Assembly (NCBI GenBank): GCA_020627605.1
Contig: JAHDGO010000078.1
Location: forward strand, 1 to 8,002
Direction: 5' to 3'
Source of the DNA: Yoonia sp.
GTDB taxonomy: Bacteria > Pseudomonadota > Alphaproteobacteria > Rhodobacterales > Rhodobacteraceae
Length of the DNA stretch: 8,002 bases
The position numbers and the translations under genes are program-made. Every line of letters begins with the position of its first letter. Position 1 is the stretch's first letter. Positions 6,072 to 8,002 of the stretch are shown here, in pieces. Under the pieces are notes generated by a model, which was not told the DNA's origin, did not search any database, and worked only from the letters and a program-made list of their open reading frames with translations.

Positions 6072-7081
6072 TCGCGTGTTTGCCGTGGGCGACTGTCGCC
6101 GGGGCTGACACCTACCGCATCGCCACCTATGCCGCGCCCCTCAGCCGAGATGGTCCGGGCCTGCTGCTGCGCGATCTGATGAAGGGTGATGATCCTCAGA
6201 TCAGCGCGACGCAGGCCGTGATTGCGCAAATGACCCCTGATGTTCTGGTGTTGACCGACTTTGACTACGATCTGGATGGGCTGGCGCTGGCCGCATTTGC
6301 GGACCTGTTTGGCGGGATCTATCCGTATCACTTCGCCTTGCCCAGCAACGCAGGCATGCCAAGCGGCGTCGATCTGGACCGCAATGGCAAGCTGGGTGAT
6401 GCACGCGATGCCCAGGGTTATGGCCGGTTTGCAGGGGACGGGGGGCTGGCGATCCTCTCGCGCTATCCCGTCGTGACGGAGGATGTGGTTGATCATTCTT
6501 CCTTGCTGTGGCGGGACTTGCCGGGTTCGGCGCTGCCGCAGACCGCCGATGGCCCGTTTTGGGAGGATGCGGTGGTGGCAAAGCTGCGTCTGTCATCGAC
6601 AGGGCATTGGATTGTACCGGTCAGCGTCCCTGATGGCCCACCGCTGCATGTGATGGCCTTTTCCGCCACACCGCCGGTCTTTGACGGCGAGGAGGACCGC
6701 AACGGTTTGCGCAACCGCGACGAGTTGCGCCTGTGGCAGGTCGTTCTCGATGGTGGGTTGGGACCTGTGCCGCAGGATTTCGTGATCGCTGGCAATGCCA
6801 ACCTTGATCCGGTGGCAGGGCAGGGGATCTCTGCCGCGATGGCAGAATTTCTGGCCGATCCCCGGCTTCAGGATCCGCTGCCAGGATTGCCGACAGCGGA
6901 TTGGGCAGATGACGGGCCGGGTGATCTGCGCGTCAGTTATGTTCTGCCAGCGGCGACATGGCAGGTCACCGGCGCTGGGGTTTTCTGGCCCGGCGCGGAT
7001 GACCCTGACGCCGCGCTACTCGGCAGCGATGGTTTGGCGGCTGGCGTGCATCACCTTGTCTGGGTAGATGTCACCCGGTAG
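5954..7081 (+). CDS. Secreted endonuclease/exonuclease/phosphatase (EEP)-fold protein, divergent active site
   Basis: Starting at ATG 5954 gives 375 residues, but the first 36 overlap the upstream gene and look like shadow translation. The recognisable protein begins at about residue 31: YRHLLCLIACLPWATVAGA, a signal peptide cleaved near residue 51, then DTYRIATYAAPLSRDGPGLLLRDL. No ATG, GTG or TTG lies close before the hydrophobic core. CTG 6068, overlapping the upstream TGA, is a possible non-canonical start, and TTG 6080 would cut into the signal. Family-like segments follow: PDVLVLTDFDYD (95-106), GGLAILSRYP (163-172), SSTGHWIVPV (214-223), ATPPVFDGEEDRNGLRNRDE (238-257), IAGNANLDP (278-286), LRVSYVLP (325-332) and HHLVWVD (366-372). 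EEP enzymes cleave phosphodiesters or phosphomonoesters with a divalent metal. Here the usual motif-one Asn is Ala60, the acidic metal ligand is replaced in LTDFD, and the GDxN Asp is Asn281. Export to the periplasm is likely, but activity is doubtful. The 3' end overlaps the convergent SDR gene. Confidence 0.82.
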   Translation: MGVSASQHSDARCCPVARGADDPSAAPARERPYRHLLCLIACLPWATVAGADTYRIATYAAPLSRDGPGLLLRDLMKGDDPQISATQAVIAQMTPDVLVLTDFDYDLDGLALAAFADLFGGIYPYHFALPSNAGMPSGVDLDRNGKLGDARDAQGYGRFAGDGGLAILSRYPVVTEDVVDHSSLLWRDLPGSALPQTADGPFWEDAVVAKLRLSSTGHWIVPVSVPDGPPLHVMAFSATPPVFDGEEDRNGLRNRDELRLWQVVLDGGLGPVPQDFVIAGNANLDPVAGQGISAAMAEFLADPRLQDPLPGLPTADWADDGPGDLRVSYVLPAATWQVTGAGVFWPGADDPDAALLGSDGLAAGVHHLVWVDVTR

Positions 7082-7927
7082 GCCCGCGCGCATGACATCC
7101 GCCATTGGCGTGGGCTGGAAATCAGGCAAGAGCCGCGCAAATTTCGCCCCGCTGATCTGATGTGGCATGGCGTAGAGGTAGCGCATCTCGCGCAACTCCC
7201 GCGCCAGTTCCCATACCGGGCTCAGCAAGGTCATCATCCACCAGGGAAAGCGGCTGATCTTGATGTCACGCCCTGTTGCTGACGCGACCTCTGCCCGCAG
7301 TTGGGCGGTGGTAAAGGCGTGCCCGGGGAAAGGGACATCTTCGAATGATCCAAGGCTCTGGCGTTTTTCAGCCAGCGCCAAGGCAGCGCGGGCCCAGTCT
7401 GGCACATAGGCGTAGGCCTGCATCGTGTCAGCTGCGCTACCGGCCGTCAGGCGACCCTTGGCGATGTCACGCATCACGAACAGGCTCATGATATCGCCGT
7501 TGCCTTGCGGGTCGATGAAGTTGCCGGCCCGCAGGATGATGGTCTGCACGCCGGATGCGCGATAGGCCTCTTCCATTTCAATCCGGACGCGGCCCTTACG
7601 CGTGGTGGCCAGATGTGGCGTCGCCTCATCCAGCGTGCCCGGCTGGTCGCCGTAAATGTAGACGTTGCCGGGGATGATCACGGTGGCACCGCTGACCTTT
7701 GCTGCGGCGATCACCTGTTCAGTGATGGCCGGAATTGTCTTGGCCCAGTTATGATAGTTGGGCGGGTTCAGGCCATTGACGATCACATCCACACCCTTGG
7801 CCATCTCTGCCATATTGCCTTTGGTCCGGTCATACAGACGCACGGCCCAACCGGCGTTCCAGAAGGCTTCAGCCGCATGGGTGCCGATCTTGCCGTTGGC
7901 CCCGAGGATAAGAACTGTCTGTTGCAT
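7016..7927 (-). CDS. NAD(P)-binding SDR/epimerase-type oxidoreductase (atypical)
   Basis: The gene encodes 303 residues with an N-terminal Rossmann fold: TVLILGANGKIGTHAAEAF (4-22), in which GANGKIG is the GxxGxxG dinucleotide-binding loop. An Arg/Asp-bearing second strand follows (VRLYDRTKGN, 29-38), then VDVIVNGLNPPNY (46-58), ATVIIPGNVYIYGD (81-94) and QTIILRAGNFIDP (128-140), as in NAD-dependent epimerases. The standard YxxxK pair is not evident after VYIYG, so it belongs with atypical or extended SDRs and the chemistry is uncertain. The C-terminal third (FPWWMMTLLSPVWELARELREMRYLY, 227-252) is a substrate-domain helix region. ATG 7927 has GGAG 9 bases upstream. It is probably a cytoplasmic soluble enzyme acting on a sugar or small carbonyl compound. 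Its stop lies inside the 3' end of the convergent EEP gene, a 66-bp tail-to-tail overlap. Confidence 0.85.
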   Translation of the reverse strand: MQQTVLILGANGKIGTHAAEAFWNAGWAVRLYDRTKGNMAEMAKGVDVIVNGLNPPNYHNWAKTIPAITEQVIAAAKVSGATVIIPGNVYIYGDQPGTLDEATPHLATTRKGRVRIEMEEAYRASGVQTIILRAGNFIDPQGNGDIMSLFVMRDIAKGRLTAGSAADTMQAYAYVPDWARAALALAEKRQSLGSFEDVPFPGHAFTTAQLRAEVASATGRDIKISRFPWWMMTLLSPVWELARELREMRYLYAMPHQISGAKFARLLPDFQPTPMADVMRAGLPGDIYPDKVMHASRQTIAAE

Positions 7928-8002
7928 TGTGATGCTCCATCATTGGTGATGAACCCAAGGTGGCCCGCCCTCAGCTAAAAAGAAATTGCCAGTTTGCGCA
8001 GG
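7928..8002. promoter_or_regulatory. Upstream region of the SDR gene with small dyad
   Basis: These last 75 bases hold the minus-strand gene's ribosome binding site and presumably its promoter. A short dyad CATCA-TTGG-TGATG lies at 7938-7951, immediately before the binding site. An A/T-rich patch (ctaaaaagaaatt, 7975-7987) could include a -10 element, but no convincing -35/-10 pair is visible. No gene begins on the plus strand before the window ends. Confidence 0.3.

Overview
The window looks like a chromosomal stretch of an alphaproteobacterium, most likely a marine Rhodobacteraceae (roseobacter group). The grounds are the GC-rich coding with GC-ended codons, the leuC-leuD pair followed by a conserved-type membrane protein and a divergent endonuclease/exonuclease/phosphatase (EEP)-fold protein, a short acidic RTX protein, and a TTAA-N7-TTAA box of the kind used by CtrA. 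The species is not identifiable from the sequence alone.

Layout. (1) 1-54 is the last 17 codons of an unidentified gene, closed by a perfect 14-bp GAGA-loop terminator. (2) 220-1602, minus strand, is an MscS-family mechanosensitive channel with extra N-terminal membrane helices. (3) A divergent 160-bp region holds a perfect 21-bp dyad containing the CtrA-like box. It leads into a 319-residue acidic protein (1763-2722) with an N-terminal hydrophobic segment, an Asp run and about 15 RTX-type nonapeptides. (4) A 215-bp leader contains an imperfect hairpin, a possible promoter and a 22-codon ORF with a good ribosome binding site. It precedes leuC (2938-4344) and leuD (4341-4946), which overlap by ATGA and end in a UUCG terminator. 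(5) After an AT-richer region with short inverted and direct repeats come a six-helix membrane protein of unknown function starting at GTG 5241 and a secreted EEP-fold protein ending at 7081. (6) A convergent NAD(P)-binding SDR-type protein on the minus strand (7016-7927) overlaps the EEP gene tail-to-tail by 66 bp.

How the genes work together. LeuC and LeuD form the isopropylmalate isomerase of leucine biosynthesis, and leuB is not in the window. The membrane protein and the EEP protein follow leuD on the same strand, but a strong terminator intervenes, so they are probably a separate unit. The channel and the RTX protein are divergent and may share regulation. Nothing links the SDR to leucine synthesis.

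Most of the window is ordinary core genome. The points worth a second look are the CtrA-like dyad, the small ORF before leuC, and the EEP protein, which lacks a well-placed canonical start codon and has non-consensus residues at three normally catalytic positions.
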